A stretch of 64,000 nt of DNA from Azolla caroliniana (taxonomy: Eukaryota > Polypodiophyta): positions 13,144,001-13,208,000 of the forward strand of contig JBHGNT010000007.1 in assembly GCA_043228905.1 (NCBI GenBank), given 5' to 3'. The position numbers and the translations under genes are program-made. Of this stretch, positions 1 through 11,610 are shown piece after piece (the stretch's first letter is position 1; the number at the start of each line of letters is the position of its first letter). The notes beneath the pieces are model-generated. The model did not search any database and had not been told where the DNA came from. It worked only from the letters and a program-made list of their open reading frames with translations.

Positions 1-677
1 TCGTTTAGAGTCATAGAAAGAAAAAAAGGTCTATGTAATTGAGTTTTTAGTTAGGGTCTAAGAAGCTTGTATTGTTCTCCTAATGGTATAATATAACATT
101 CCTTTCGCTTCCTCTTCTCTTCTCTATCTTTTCTCGATCTCACTTCATCATTTACATTCTAGTCTTCCTCACCCATCCCCAAATGGCTAAGAATACCCTC
201 TTATTTATAGGTTTTTGGCTGCGTTATTCTTGCTTTCTTTTCTTTGCCTTTGAAATATCCTCGAGTTTATGTGAGGTGTTTTTATATATCACTATTTCTC
301 CTCTATAATCCCAAATTTTTCATACAAGATATTTTTGGAAAGCTCTCGTTGTTAGCTTTTCTATGAATCTTTTCTTTTGAAATTTGGATATCGAATGAAA
401 ACGTTATGATCTTTTTCTCTACCTAAATATTCATATCCACGCCTTTGCTTTTTTTCCTTTCGAAAAACGTCTCTAACTTTATATCCCTTCAAGTTCCTTT
501 CTCCTTTAATATTTGATCCTTTATATCGCACTTTATTCTTAGACATCTTAGCATCCAACGTGTTTGAAATTGTCTTTTCTTACGAACAAAAACTGACTTC
601 ACATAGAGCAAACTCTATGTCCTCTCATTCTTAAGTCAATAATGAAAACATACCATAAGGAGAAGATTAGGGACTAC

Positions 678-795
678 CTTTCCTTCTTTAATAAGGTCTT
701 GCATAGCTTGTAACTGTTCTATAAAAGGTACCGCATCTCTCCACTTTGATAAATCATAGAAGTACTCCCCAAACAAAGGAACATAACGATCTGGC
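678..795 (-). CDS. AKR exon 5
   Basis: Encodes PDRYVPLFGEYFYDLSKW through DLIKEGK, completing the split Trp codon from exon 4. Acceptor TGCAG is just before 795 and donor GTAGT just after 678. This is the segment following the catalytic His in Tas-like reductases. The remainder of the gene is outside the window. Confidence 0.88.
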
Positions 796-3700
796 CTGCA
801 CAAACATAGGACGCAGACATTCATAGTACCTAATTATATATCATACTCAACAATCTCAAATTAACTCCTAAAAAAATAAATGCAAATCCAATGTACAATG
901 GTTGTGTGCAGAGAGGCACAATGCAGACAAAAGGATTCCCTAAGAAAGCTTTTTATCTATCATATATGAGATCAGCTATAAGAAATACAGATATGATATT
1001 ACCGAAGTATGAACCAGACTACAGGTACAAAGAACTAATAATCATGGAAAATTTCCAAAGATGGAAGAAAGAAATAGATATCATATAACACTTCAATGGC
1101 AGGGCCAGCAGCTCAGAAATAGAAGAATTAGAATTAGAATTAGAATTTTTTTTATCATCCATAAAGAGGCCAATTTCAACCTATGGGACCAAAGTATACA
1201 TGTGTTCTTGATATGTGTCTCCTTCCTAAGAAGGGGTATTCATACATTGAAGCACAAAGTCTCTATGTGTGAATAAAGCATACACATATGAGCTCAACCT
1301 TCTAGGTGGTGGTATTCATACATTGAAGCACAAAGTTTCTATGTGTGAATAAAGTATACACATATGAGCTCAACCTTCTAGGTGGTGTCTTAAGTATGGC
1401 ACTTAAGTTATCACTCCCTCTTAGTATGTCAGCATAGCTTGACTGAATTGCACTATATGTCGAGCATGTGAAGAAAGGTACAGTGCATTTCTATTGTACT
1501 AGAAGAAAGGTATATTTCAAAACTGTTGCATTTACACAAACAAGTATTTGACCTGATGAAACAATTACTGTATTTTTGCTTAAGACTTTCACATCCAAGA
1601 AAGTAAAAAAAATCGATATCATACACCACTTCAATGTGATGGCAAAGCTAGTGCTAAGAAATACAAAGAAACAGTGCCTTGCTGATGTACTATAAGAAAG
1701 TCCAATGGTAGATTTCAAAACTGCTGTATTCACTCAGAAATATTTTTATCCTGATGAAACCATTACAGCATTTTTGCTTAAGATTTTCACTGTTAAGAAA
1801 GTATTATACTAATCATATTTGTGTCACAGAGTTTTTTACATTACAAATTGTACTATTTTAGAACTTACATGGTAGCTCTAGGTAAACTTATGCATTTAAT
1901 CAAACATTACATCCAAGGGAAATTAAAAAGGGTTCAATTTGTAACAAGTTGAAACAATTCATATTATTTAATCTTATATTTCAACCAATGATATTCTTTA
2001 CAATCCATGTCATTTCTATCCATCATCAAACTTCAGGACTTTTCATTTCACCTCCAAAACCTTCTTTTAGAAACAAATGAAAAGAGTACATAGTTAGGTG
2101 CCTTAAATCAGAAATGGGGATTTCCAAAACACAATTCTCCCAATCTATACCCTTGTGGTAAGGACAACGTTATTCCAACTTTTCATTTCACCTCCAAAAC
2201 CTTCTTTTAGAAACAAATGAAATGAGTACATAGTTAGGTGCCTTAAATCAGAAATGGGGATTTCCAAAACACAATTCTCACAATCTATACCCTTGTGGTA
2301 AGGACAACGTTATTCCAACTTTTCATTTCACCTCCAAAACCTTCTTTTAGAAACAAATGAAATGAGTACATAGTTAGGTGCCTTAAATCAGAAATGGGGA
2401 TTTCCAAAACACAATTCTCACAATCTATACCCTTGTGGTAAGGACAACGATATTCCAGAAAACAATGTCATATTCCACATGAAAACGAATGTTCGGGATT
2501 AGTGAATCCTCCGTACTTACATGGGGCAGATGGACTTAATCAACAATACACTTGACACCACGATGGAGTGGATTTGGACCTCCACCCAAGCCAGTTACCT
2601 CCCCCTTCAACATCTTACCTTGTGTAAAACCTCCCAGCAACAGAAGAGTTACGATTCCAACATACCATGCAGTGGACTATATGGCTTTGAATTAGGCAAT
2701 TGTTGATAGGCTGACCACGGCAAGTACTGTTACAAGCACGACCATATAATATCTCGTGGTAAGATTATACCATAGTATTCTATACACGTGGATAAGGTGT
2801 GAGGGTTAACCAAGAGTGTAAAGAAGGGAGGATTACTTTTAATCCTAGGGATTGAGACAACCCATTAAGGCCAAGTGTAAACTTACCTAGGGGCATTAGG
2901 TCTAGCTATAAATATGAGGGCTAGCTACCCTCATTTGATACATGATCGACTATGTCGAGACTCTACTCTTGTGGTGATCAACTCTTGTAGCAAGCACGCC
3001 AGTACCACGTACGACTCGATGCCATGGCGGTGGCATGGGATTCCTTCGGTCGGGGGTGATCAGGTGGATTGGCACCCTTCTTTCTCTCTCCTCTATTTTC
3101 TTATCTTATATTTTCTTATCATACGCTTACATTAGGATTAAGCTCCAACAGTTGGTATCCGAGCATTTTTTCTAATGTTTTCTTTGTTGATTTATTTTGT
3201 TTTGGATGGTGATCGATCGATATTCGTTCAAGATGATCTAGACAACTTAACAAAGAAACTTCACTACTTCCTTTCTTTCTTTTTTCTATTCTTTCTTCTC
3301 CCATTCTAACCATGTTTTAGTCGATATATAATAATTTCAATCATTAAAATATGTTGTAGTGGTAATTGTTTGATTGTATAAAACGTATATATGTATGCGT
3401 ATGAGGTCAATACCTCAATTGCCATGTATTTGATATACAATTTGTGTCATATGCGTAAGAGGTCAATACCTCGATTGCATATTATGTTCACTTACATATG
3501 TTACGTATGTGTATGAGGTCAATACCTCAATTGTTATATATTGGATATGCAATCAATGTCGTACACGTAAAAGGTCGATACCTCGATATCGTATTACATT
3601 CACTCTTGTTTTTTATGGATGTCGTGTTTGCTTAGAGGCTATATGCCTCAATTACGTATCTCGTTTACATCATTGATTGGTTTATGTTTGGTTAATGATT

Positions 3701-6700
3701 CTTTTATATATACAAATGTGATTACATGCATTCGTATGTGATCGTATACATGTCATAGACATATAGTGTATATATTAGTTATTTGTTACAAGATATTACT
3801 TGATCGATGGTTGTCTTTTGGAGTAAGGATCTTGGTGGCTGTCCTCACATTTTTGTGAGAATGGTGTAGTCACCATCCTTTTTTAACAAATTTATTTTGT
3901 TGTTATCCATGTTATCCCCGTTGGTCACCTCGATTTCGTGATATATAACAAAACAAGATTAGCCACAATCATATTGTGTGTGTAAGGGCTTGATCCACTT
4001 CATAAAGGTCAAAACACAGAAGTCTACAAAACCTATTACATAAATACTACACTTGATCTCGCCTTTAAGGAACTCAAGGAGCAAGTGTGCAAGGCTCTTT
4101 CGCTTCTTTTACCAGATCCTTCCCTTTTTAGGTTGAAACCAACGCAAGTGATTATGCTATAGTTGTTGTCCTATATCAAGATAGTAAACCAATAGCATTT
4201 GAGAGTAAGAAACTTGATTTTGTTCAATGTCGATATACGTGCAATAAAAAGAATTATTTACAATTATCCATGCACTAAAGTCATGGCACCATTATCTTTA
4301 TAGCAAATCGTTTTGTGGTAACTACAGACCACAAGTCCTTGAAATATTTTTGTGACCAACAAGACCTTAAGGGTCTTAAGGCACAATGGGCAAATCTCAT
4401 CCAGGACTTAGATTTTCCCATACGATATCATAAAGGTTCCATGAACACTGTCGTTGATGCACTTAGTTAACACACTTAGCTTCACTGAAATAACATTAGA
4501 TCTAAATGATCACCTTCGAGAAATGTATCCTGATGACAGTTATTTTACAAAATACTGAGCAAGAGTTGAGTTTGGAACAAACACCACCACACCCTTGACG
4601 GAATCCTTCCACATTGCTAACCCTTGAAGGTTTGTGTTCCAGATTTGCTTGAGGTCAAAAAGAGAACTCTTTTTTAATGCCATGATGCACCTTCAATAGG
4701 GCACCTTAAAATACATCGTACAGTTGTTCTCATCTCCACTCAATTCTATTGCTTAAGATGTGTCCTGACATACATAGCTATGTGACTAAATGTCACCCAT
4801 GTCAGGTTAACGAAGACAATCGGCTTAAAAGTCGTTGGACTTTTATATCCCTAAGAAATTCCTAACAATAAGTGAGAAAGTATATCCATGGATTTTATTA
4901 TTAGCCTTCCTCGCACCCAAAAAAGTCATGATACCATCTAGGTTGTGGTTGATAGGCTAACTAAAATGGCCAAATTTATTGTTACTAAAACCACGGTAAC
5001 CGCTCCTGAATTGGCTTACCAATTTGTTGATGAGTTATTTCGTTTTTATAGGTTACCAATGGATATCGTGAGTGATCGAGGTCCAAACTTTACTAGCAAC
5101 TTCTGGATGCAAGCCTTTAAGAAGTTAGAAACTACATTGAACATGAGCTCCACAAATCATCCTCAATCAGATGGACAAACATAATGAGTAAATCAAATTA
5201 TTGAAGACATACTTTGAGCATACGTTGGTGCAAAACCAACAAAATGGGAATGTTATCTCCCAATTTTAGAGTTTGTTTATTACAACTCCAAACATACATC
5301 GACGGGATATAGTCCTTTTATGTTGATGTATGATTTTCAACCACGAGCCCCGATTGATGTTAATATATACATCATGATGAGTTGCGAAGTACACAAAACT
5401 TTCTTCGGATATACAAGATATGTTGCATATTGCACAAAATAATACAAAAACAGCTCAAGATAGAGCACGTTTTTATGCCAACCATTATAGGCAACCTCGG
5501 GTATTCAATTCAAGATAGAAGGTAATTCTACATGTGTCTCACAATTCTAAAACATTGTCTATAGGTAAGTGTGTTAAGTTAGCACCATGGTTTTGTGGAC
5601 CTTTCATAGTTCTCAAACGCATTGGTTCATCAACCTATTGTCTCACTCGTCCTGATAGTGTCAAAATCCATGTAGTTTTTCATGTAAGTTGTCTAAAAGA
5701 ACTGCTTGGTTCTGATGACAATACAATCACAACTAAAACTCTAGTTACTCCTAAAGCTTTGGCTTCTAAACCACATGTACCAAAGAGAACTCTCGATAAC
5801 AAAATTTACGTTCTAAAATAATTCAAGAAATTAAAATTAAGTCTATAAGAGATGCTACATGGGAACAAAAAAATACTCTTAAAACTAACTTCCCTAACTT
5901 TCCATTGCAAGAGTGCAATGTTTTAAAGAGTATGTTACAAGCATGACCATATAATATCCCGTGGTACGATTGTACCGAAGTATTCTATACACGTGAATAA
6001 AGAGTGAGGGTTAACTGAGAGAGTGTAAAGAAAGGAGGATAACTTTTAATCCTAGGGATTGAGACAACCCATTAAGGCCAAGTGTGAACTTGCCTGGGGG
6101 CCTTAGGTCTAACTATAAATATGAGGGCTAGCTACCCTCATTTGATACACGATCGACTACATCAAGACTCTGCTCTTGTGGCAATCAACTCTTATAGCAA
6201 GCGCACCAGTACCAAGTACGACTCAATGTCACGACGATGGTATGGGACGTCGATCACGGCTCGAGTCCATCTCGATCCCTTCGCTCGGGGGTGATCGGGT
6301 GGATCGACACCCATCTTTCTCTCCCTTCTCTATTTTCTTGTCTTATATTTCCTCATCATACGCTTACATTAAGATTAAGCTCTAACAAGTACAATGTGGC
6401 ATTTCTGTCTCCAATCTTAAAAACCTCTGTCAGTACACAACATGCTTGCCAAGACAATGACCACAATGCACCAGGTCAAAGCAAAAGGCCCCATCACCAA
6501 GACATTATCAATTGGCAATGGTGTACGCACTCTACCATATCACCCTGCACCAGCGCAGTATCAACAATGTGTCAGCCGCTTGAAAGTATCCACTGCCACA
6601 GCAACTTCTGGTGGCTACATATTCACATAAGACGTTCCCATTAACATGTGGTGCATCAAGCTTACAAGCATTGTAGCCTTTACAAGGAGCATCAGCGATG

Positions 6701-9700
6701 TCCTAGTCTGACACCCGCTATTTCAGCAGCTCTTAAAGGAGTGATGAAGTGATCTAATGTAGGCCGAGATGGGAGCAATCCCAAGAACAAGAGAGATTTG
6801 GTGAGATTTTTAGTCTCCATGATTGCTTGCATGGTATGGAGCATTGCATCAATGCCTTGTGATATAATTTAGGCAGCGATGGGAGCAGCCCAATGCCCAA
6901 GGAACTATTCCAATCAGTTATATTTGATAGCTTCCAAAGCAAAGATACTTAAATTGGTAATTAATATCATCAAAAGTGGCAGAGCAAGGAGATATTCGTT
7001 GTAGATATGATGAAATCAAGAATGATTGAATCTACCCTTGTTCCAATATAGCTTGGATCGTTCATGCTTGGACATAACCAAAGTGGAAATTAATAGTGAC
7101 CCAAATTGATATCATTATATTAGATCATGAAAGAATGTAGATTAGCCCCACAACACTTCTAGATAGGAAGATGGCCCATTTATAAGGCTTGCTTTCACAC
7201 ACATAGCACAATGGAATTGTCATTATGGCTTCTTATTGGGAAACACATCTCTCATTCACATTGCAATGTGATTGGACAAATCATGATCTTCTCACATTAC
7301 TTAGAGATAGATTGCAAATATGTGCACGTATCTATATGTAGGAAGGGATCTACCAATTGTGACATCAGGATGTTGAATCATAGGAACACAATCATTGTAC
7401 TATTTTTTATCAAATAAGCGGGAGATACCACTGCCTCTTCGAGCACGGAATGAAATATGAAAACAGATGATGCCTAGGATTGTTCTTGTTAAAAGTCAAG
7501 AGACATGGAGAGCAATTGTTCAAGGACCAACAATACAACCACAACAGCTCATCAGCAAAGAGTTATCATAACTTTCTTTAGCTCCATTCCTCATCAAACA
7601 AGTTAATCAATGGTCATACAAGTAGAGTCTTGACCACAACATCCAAAGGGGGTTATGATAGATTGGGCAATAGAAATTTGTCATGCACATAGGTCATGAC
7701 CAAAAGGACCACGAAACCATCACCTTCTTTATCGACAAACAAAGGTAAATATCACTCAACACCAAACATTTTTCCCTTTCTTCGAATACTTCTCCATATT
7801 GAATCAGCTCATGTTAGAGGTCTTTCAAAAACAGAAGTTTCAGCCCATCTAAACTGGAAATGTTAACATGTTTAGCGAATGTCTAATGTCATTATTTGGT
7901 ATCTTAGGCAGTTTTACACTTTTAGCTATATTTATTTTGGATTGTTATATAATCTCTCATTCAATCTCATATGCCATTTGAGCCTCTTAAAAGAGGAGAT
8001 TTTATAGCTAGCTTTCACATTATTTTGTATATTCTTTGTTATTATAAACAAGAATAGATCCCTAATACAACATATGAAAGCTCAAGATTTCCTCCCAACT
8101 AACAATCCCCAATTCCAAGACCTATTAGCTAGACTGGAGGAGTAAATGTATACCATAAAACATTTAGCATAAATCTATCAATTACCTTGGGTTAGAGATA
8201 TGCACATAAAATTATTCTTTGATTGCTAGTTTGAAGAGTTCTTCCCAAGCATACAAAATAAGAAATTCATTCAATCAACAAATCAAAGGTCTAAACAAAA
8301 TATACCAATGAATTTGAAGTAGATCAATATAATCAGTGCCCAAGCGCTTTAAGCTTCTTTCCACGCTCTCCTTGATATTGGCAGCATTCACACGTATACC
8401 ATTAGGATTAGCACGCAAACTAGTTTCACGCGTAGAATAGCCTGAAACTTTTGTTGCAACTATCACCTAAAACCTCCACAGGTCAGTAGTTAAATAAGTT
8501 ACTCTTTCTAAAACATTGAAATGAATTAGCTTGTTAAACAACATTGTGAGGCGGAAAAGTGTAGATTCTTAAACAATAGGTCATGCATTAAGAGTAAAAA
8601 TCCACAGCTTTGATAGCATATATAAGTATTCCCATTTGAAACCTGAGTTTAATTGAAATATTGTAGCCTAAACTGTATCTTCTATTACTTCAAGTTCGAG
8701 ACACTTAAACTTAAACAGACCTTATCTCTTTGTCTTGTTTTCAGCCATGGATTGATAATTCTATCAGTATTGCCTTCCGTCTCCTTATTGGGTGGCACAG
8801 GATACTGGAGCAAAAAACTGGCACAATCGTCAATATGACCCAACAGTATTGAAATCGGAATAGAACACTTAAACAAAACAGTCCTTCACTGCTATGTTCA
8901 CAATATCAAAGAACCAAATTTTCCTGGCACAAAAGAACATTAATATTTACTTCTGCAAGTTTCTAAAATCAATTGATTACATTATCAGAAGGTATCTGGC
9001 ATAGACCAATATGCCTAAAAATATCATTGCTGATGACCAAATTTCCACAAAAATGGAAAAAATGGGAACTATAAGGCCAACTTGAGAAATAGAATAGGCA
9101 TATAGAAATATATCTAAATTACCACATTGAACTACGAACACAAACTCAAACATCAAAAGGAACATGAGAAATTTTGGATCTACATCATAATATGCTACCT
9201 ATCCAACCCATAAACCTAGTCTATTCAAAAGATATATTCAAATCAATGTTGTGTATAGCCTTTTGAGACTACTGTCTTTTATAGTTTAAGATAGGAAATT
9301 CTACAAAAAATAAGAATAACAAAATAAATTCCACATCTTCTGCAATTTACCATTTCAGCTGTGTCGAGGATGTTGATGCCATGATCAAAAGCATAGCATA
9401 GCTGTTCATGAGCCTCTTTTTCTGTATTTTGTTTACCCCAAGTCATCTGAAATCAAAAAACAAGAATGAGAATGTGCATATGCATGTGATCTCTGACAGA
9501 ATAGACGTTCATTCATTTTATACGAATGCATCAGGAACATACATAAATAAGTAAAAAATGCAGTTAAAAGGACATCAAAAAGTCCCTTCCAAAGGACAGC
9601 AGAGACGTTTCCACTTTCGATATTCATGCCAAATCTTTTAAAATTAGGAAACCAAACTTTAAATCATTTATTACTCATCATTATTATGTTTTTTCATTAG

Positions 9701-11180
9701 AATGAGAAAATCAATAGAAGTCTGAACACTATATGTCCATATATGCATTCATATGTACATCCACATGTATAAAATGTATGTTTTGATTGTATGTGATGTC
9801 CTTAATAGCATACATACACACATCCCGTAAATACATTGCATTACTGGTGGTAAACCTTGGTGTGAGAGATAACCCTAGAAGAAAAGGTTGTAGGTCACTA
9901 TCTCGATCTGCAGACTAGAAAGATTCAACGAAGAGAGTATATACATGCTCCTTAAAATCTTTGAGACATGGTAAGAATGTAGAGATCGGCCAAGTGAATG
10001 CTTAAAAGCTTGATATGTGTTGATAATAGGTTGACCATAACGGTGTTGGTTATGTATGAGATATCGCATATTCTCCAAAGGATTCAGCGCTGGAGTTATG
10101 AGATGGAAACCGTATTCAGAGCATTATAGTAGAATACTTGCCATACAATACGCATTGGAGACATACGATTCAGAGATAATGTGTGATCTGCTGTTATAAG
10201 ATGGATGATTGTGAACACATTCAGAGAACCAAAGTAAAGTTTCATCATAGTGTCCACATACACGTACAGGCATATATAAGTACAACCACAGTACAGTTTC
10301 ATCATCGTATCCACAAGAATATATATATATTCAGAATACAGGCAAAGATGCCTTGTTGCACAAAAGAAATGAAAGGAATCCCGTAAGGCAGCTACAATGT
10401 CATATACCGATCCCAATATCCTTCCTCTGATTATGATCAACCTATCCACCCAGACATGCATCCACATAGTAACACATTCGTACAGTTCTCCATACATACG
10501 TACATACATACATAAATCAACCATCCATAAATATACTCGCGCAGTCATCCATCCATACATGCGTACCCATACATGTACACGGATCCATCCATCCATACAT
10601 ACATACATACCAATACATGTCCACAGGTCTACACATGCATGCATGCATATGACACACATATAAGCACATATACATATACCAGTACGTGCATACATACATG
10701 CACATACACAAACAAATCCACATATACCATATGTACATACCATACAGCCATACCGTACATACAAGAGTCAAGAACAAGACACACACACATAGTCATCTAT
10801 CCATACACCCCATACATACCTAACTACACATACACACATGTAAATATAATTACATAATCATAGACATCATATCTATACATACATACCTACCTATACAAAC
10901 ACAAGGATGAAAAGAAACACATACGGACACAGAGATATGTACTTACTATACGAAAAAGAAACATAGTATGAGGAAGACAACATACCGTGCCAAGAGTGAT
11001 CTCGCTAATCAAGAGGTCAGAGTCTCCAAGGCGATTGTATTTTAGAGCAGTATGACGAGGAGGTGCAGAAGTCATTGCCCTGACGATAGTTTTTGAAGTA
11101 GAGGAGGAGGAACAGAGACGAGAGGAACGGCGAGGAAGAGGAGAGGATGCAATGCGCCATGGGCACACAGAAGAAACCAT
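678..11180 (-). CDS. Aldo/keto reductase, plastid-targeted, Tas-like; 5 exons, 3' part off the left edge
   Basis: NADPH-dependent aldo/keto reductase of the bacterial Tas-like / plant chloroplast type. Five exons read in order on the minus strand: 11180-10986, 9446-9351, 8804-8721, 8466-8306 and 795-678. All introns start with GT and end with AG, and the phases join cleanly (0, 0, 0, then a Trp codon split TG|G). The first about 40 residues are rich in Ser, Arg and Ala, like a transit peptide. Catalytic residues of the family are present: Asp in ILDTAEM, Tyr as first residue of exon 3 (YPVPPNK), Lys in VATKVSGYS, His in LLQIHWPDR. The C-terminal half lies left of position 1. Its fourth intron is 7.5 kb because it holds a gypsy element. 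No frameshift or stop was seen, so it looks functional. Family assignment is confident; the exact substrate is unknown. Confidence 0.9.
1235..1386. repeat. 76-bp tandem duplication
   Basis: Two head-to-tail copies, 1235-1310 and 1311-1386, each beginning GGTATTCATACATTGAAGC and ending at the CTTCTAGGTGGT segment, with only a few mismatches. Non-coding, inside intron 4. Confidence 0.85.
1491..1803. repeat. Diverged duplication, about 190-bp spacing
   Basis: The segment around 1491-1606 (CCTGATGAAACAATTACTG, TTTTTGCTTAAGACTTTCAC) recurs around 1683-1803 with about 15-20% mismatches. The sequence around 1614-1675 also resembles 1076-1125. This suggests an old local repeat of unknown type. Boundaries are approximate. 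Confidence 0.55.
2039..2457. repeat. Tandem array, 3 copies of a 140-bp unit
   Basis: Copies start at 2039, 2179 and 2319, each with CTTTTCATTTCACCTCC and ending near GGTAAGGACAACG. Copies 2 and 3 are almost identical; copy 1 differs at a few positions. Minisatellite in intron 4, with no coding potential seen. Confidence 0.92.
2728..3150 (+). repeat. Gy-A 5' LTR
   Basis: Begins TGTTACAAGC and ends CTCCAACA. Contains a TATA-like CTATAAATATGAGG near 2905. Shorter than the 3' copy because about 32 bp is missing next to the GGGATTCCTTCGG stretch. Confidence 0.92.
3153..3164 (+). promoter_or_regulatory. Gy-A primer binding site (initiator Met-tRNA)
   Basis: TGGTATCCGAGC lies two bases after the 5' LTR and differs by one base from the plant iMet-tRNA complement TGGTATCAGAGC. 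Confidence 0.85.
3397..3653 (+). repeat. Gy-A leader: spaced palindromic repeats, about 56-bp period
   Basis: Five units near 3397, 3453, 3508, 3565 and 3631 carry a short palindrome such as GAGGTCAATACCTC, whose arms GAGGT and ACCTC pair. The fifth is diverged (GAGGCTATATGCCTC) but still palindromic, so pairing appears to be kept while the sequence drifts. Spacing is 55-66 bp. Confidence 0.75.
4040..5932 (+). pseudogene. Gy-A pol remnant: RNase H, integrase, integrase tail
   Basis: Broken pol. RNase H pieces lie around 4140-4470 (KPIAFESKKLDF, TTDHKSLKYF, VVDALS). The integrase core is around 4890-5180 (MDFIISLPRT, VVVDRLTKMAKFI, VSDRGPNF). The catalytic Glu region after DGQT is hit by stops. 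The integrase C-terminal tail runs 5534-5820 (LSIGKCVKLAPWFCGPF, VFHVSCLKELL). Frames shift several times. Gag, protease and the RT palm are not detectable. Confidence 0.85.
5933..6387 (+). repeat. Gy-A 3' LTR
   Basis: Begins TGTTACAAGCATGACC and ends CTCTAACA, followed by target copy AGTAC. ORFs inside it, around 6176-6644, are chance ORFs in LTR and flank. Confidence 0.92.
6393..8305. other. Intronic sequence, nothing recognised
   Basis: AT-rich intron sequence between Gy-A and exon 4. Short ORFs at 6442, 6754 and 7211 have no recognisable motif. I see no transposon ends here. Confidence 0.6.
8306..8466 (-). CDS. AKR exon 4 (Lys and His catalytic segment)
   Basis: Reads VIVATKVSGYSTRE through RLGTDYIDLLQIH plus two bases of a Trp codon. 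Acceptor TTTTAG precedes 8466 and donor GTATA follows 8306. Carries the catalytic Lys and His of the AKR tetrad. Confidence 0.9.
8721..8804 (-). CDS. AKR exon 3 (28 codons, catalytic Tyr)
   Basis: Reads YPVPPNKETEGNTDR through LKTRQRDK, exactly 28 codons. Acceptor CTCCAG and donor GTCTG flank it. The first residue is the catalytic Tyr that completes the DTAEMY motif with exon 2. Confidence 0.87.
9351..9446 (-). CDS. AKR exon 2 (32 codons)
   Basis: Reads MTWGKQNTEKEAHEQL through NILDTAEM. Acceptor TTTCAG precedes 9446 and donor GTAAAT follows 9351. Carries the catalytic Asp. MTWG continues directly from LGT in exon 1, giving the family signature LGTMTWG. Confidence 0.9.
9447..10985 (-). other. 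AKR intron 1 with ACAT-type microsatellite
   Basis: Intron of about 1.5 kb with GT...AG borders. Roughly 10490-10880 is imperfect ACAT/ATCC tetranucleotide repeat. Long ORFs on both strands there, up to 222 codons, are repeat artefacts rich in Tyr, Met, Cys and Val or in Thr, His and Ile. Confidence 0.8.
10986..11180 (-). CDS. AKR exon 1 (start codon, transit peptide)
   Basis: Starts ATG GTT TCT TCT, encoding MVSSVCPWRIASSPLPRR and then a Ser-rich stretch, before LKYNRLGDSDLLISEITLGT, the first strand of the AKR fold. The N-terminal extension is of chloroplast transit-peptide type. Donor GTATG follows 10986. Confidence 0.88.
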
Positions 11181-11204
11181 GGTGGTGATGGATGAAGAAT
11201 ATGC

Positions 11205-11206
<2 letters not shown>

Positions 11207-11260
<54 letters not shown>

Positions 11261-11310
11261 CGCCGCTATAAGTAAGTAAGAAGCGAAGTTGTATGTATGT
11301 ATGTATGTAT
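11207..11310. repeat. (CT)n and (ATGT)n microsatellites upstream of AKR
   Basis: About 25 CT units at 11207-11256 ((AG)n in the gene sense, starting 27 bases before the ATG) and five ATGT units at 11291-11310. Probably in the 5' UTR or core promoter. GA-rich leaders are common in plant plastid-protein genes. Confidence 0.85.
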
Positions 11311-11610
11311 CACGAAAATATTTTGGTCCACACCCTCGTCGCAAGTTCGATTTTTAGATTTGATCCGTAAGTTTTTCTTTTGTTGTTTTTCATATACATA
11401 CAGAAGTGGTTTGTTTAATGTTAATAGGAAAAGTTTGTTTTCTTATGCAAAAATGTTCACTAGTTAACATCGTTAAGGACGAACATAATTGTGGGGAAAA
11501 CAAACCACCACAAACACGCCAAATGATCACCTAAGACCGATTATGGTACCAACATTTCAAACTTTTGGTGGACAGACTCTCCTACCACAAAATTAGAGCT
11601 AATGACCAAG
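11311..11610. other. Probable AKR promoter region
   Basis: About 300 bp of AT-rich sequence between the microsatellites and the Gy-B LTR. I see no gene and no certain TATA box. The host gene therefore has little unique upstream sequence before retrotransposon DNA begins. Confidence 0.5.

Larger units (their letters stand above)
2728..6387 (+). mobile_element. Gy-A: degenerate Ty3/gypsy LTR retrotransposon in AKR intron 4
   Basis: An old gypsy copy bounded by TG...CA LTRs (2728-3150 and 5933-6387) and a perfect 5-bp target duplication AGTAC (2723-2727 and 6388-6392). It has a Met-tRNA primer site, a long non-coding leader and remnants of RNase H and integrase. RT, protease and gag are not recognisable, so it is internally deleted as well as frameshifted. 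The two LTRs are clearly diverged, including a 32-bp gap, so the insertion is old. It lies antisense to the host gene. Confidence 0.93.
796..8305 (-). other. AKR intron 4 (7.5 kb), expanded by repeats
   Basis: GT at 8305-8304 and AG at 797-796 on the minus strand. The intron is AT-rich. It holds a 76-bp tandem duplication, an imperfect duplication near 1.5-1.8 kb, a 3 x 140 bp tandem array and the gypsy element Gy-A. The small ORFs in it show no recognisable protein. Confidence 0.8.

Noticed and set aside
6176-6644. ORFs of 69-135 codons at the end of Gy-A
   Set aside because: They cross the 3' LTR edge and target duplication, so they are chance ORFs.
8685-8876. 63-codon ORF as a separate small gene
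   Set aside because: Only the YPVPPNK...RQRDK part is real and is AKR exon 3 with splice sites; the rest is intron.
10096-10857. Long ORFs on both strands (up to 222 codons) in AKR intron 1
   Set aside because: They are open because the ACAT-type microsatellite lacks stops in several frames. The composition is repeat-driven and no domain is seen.
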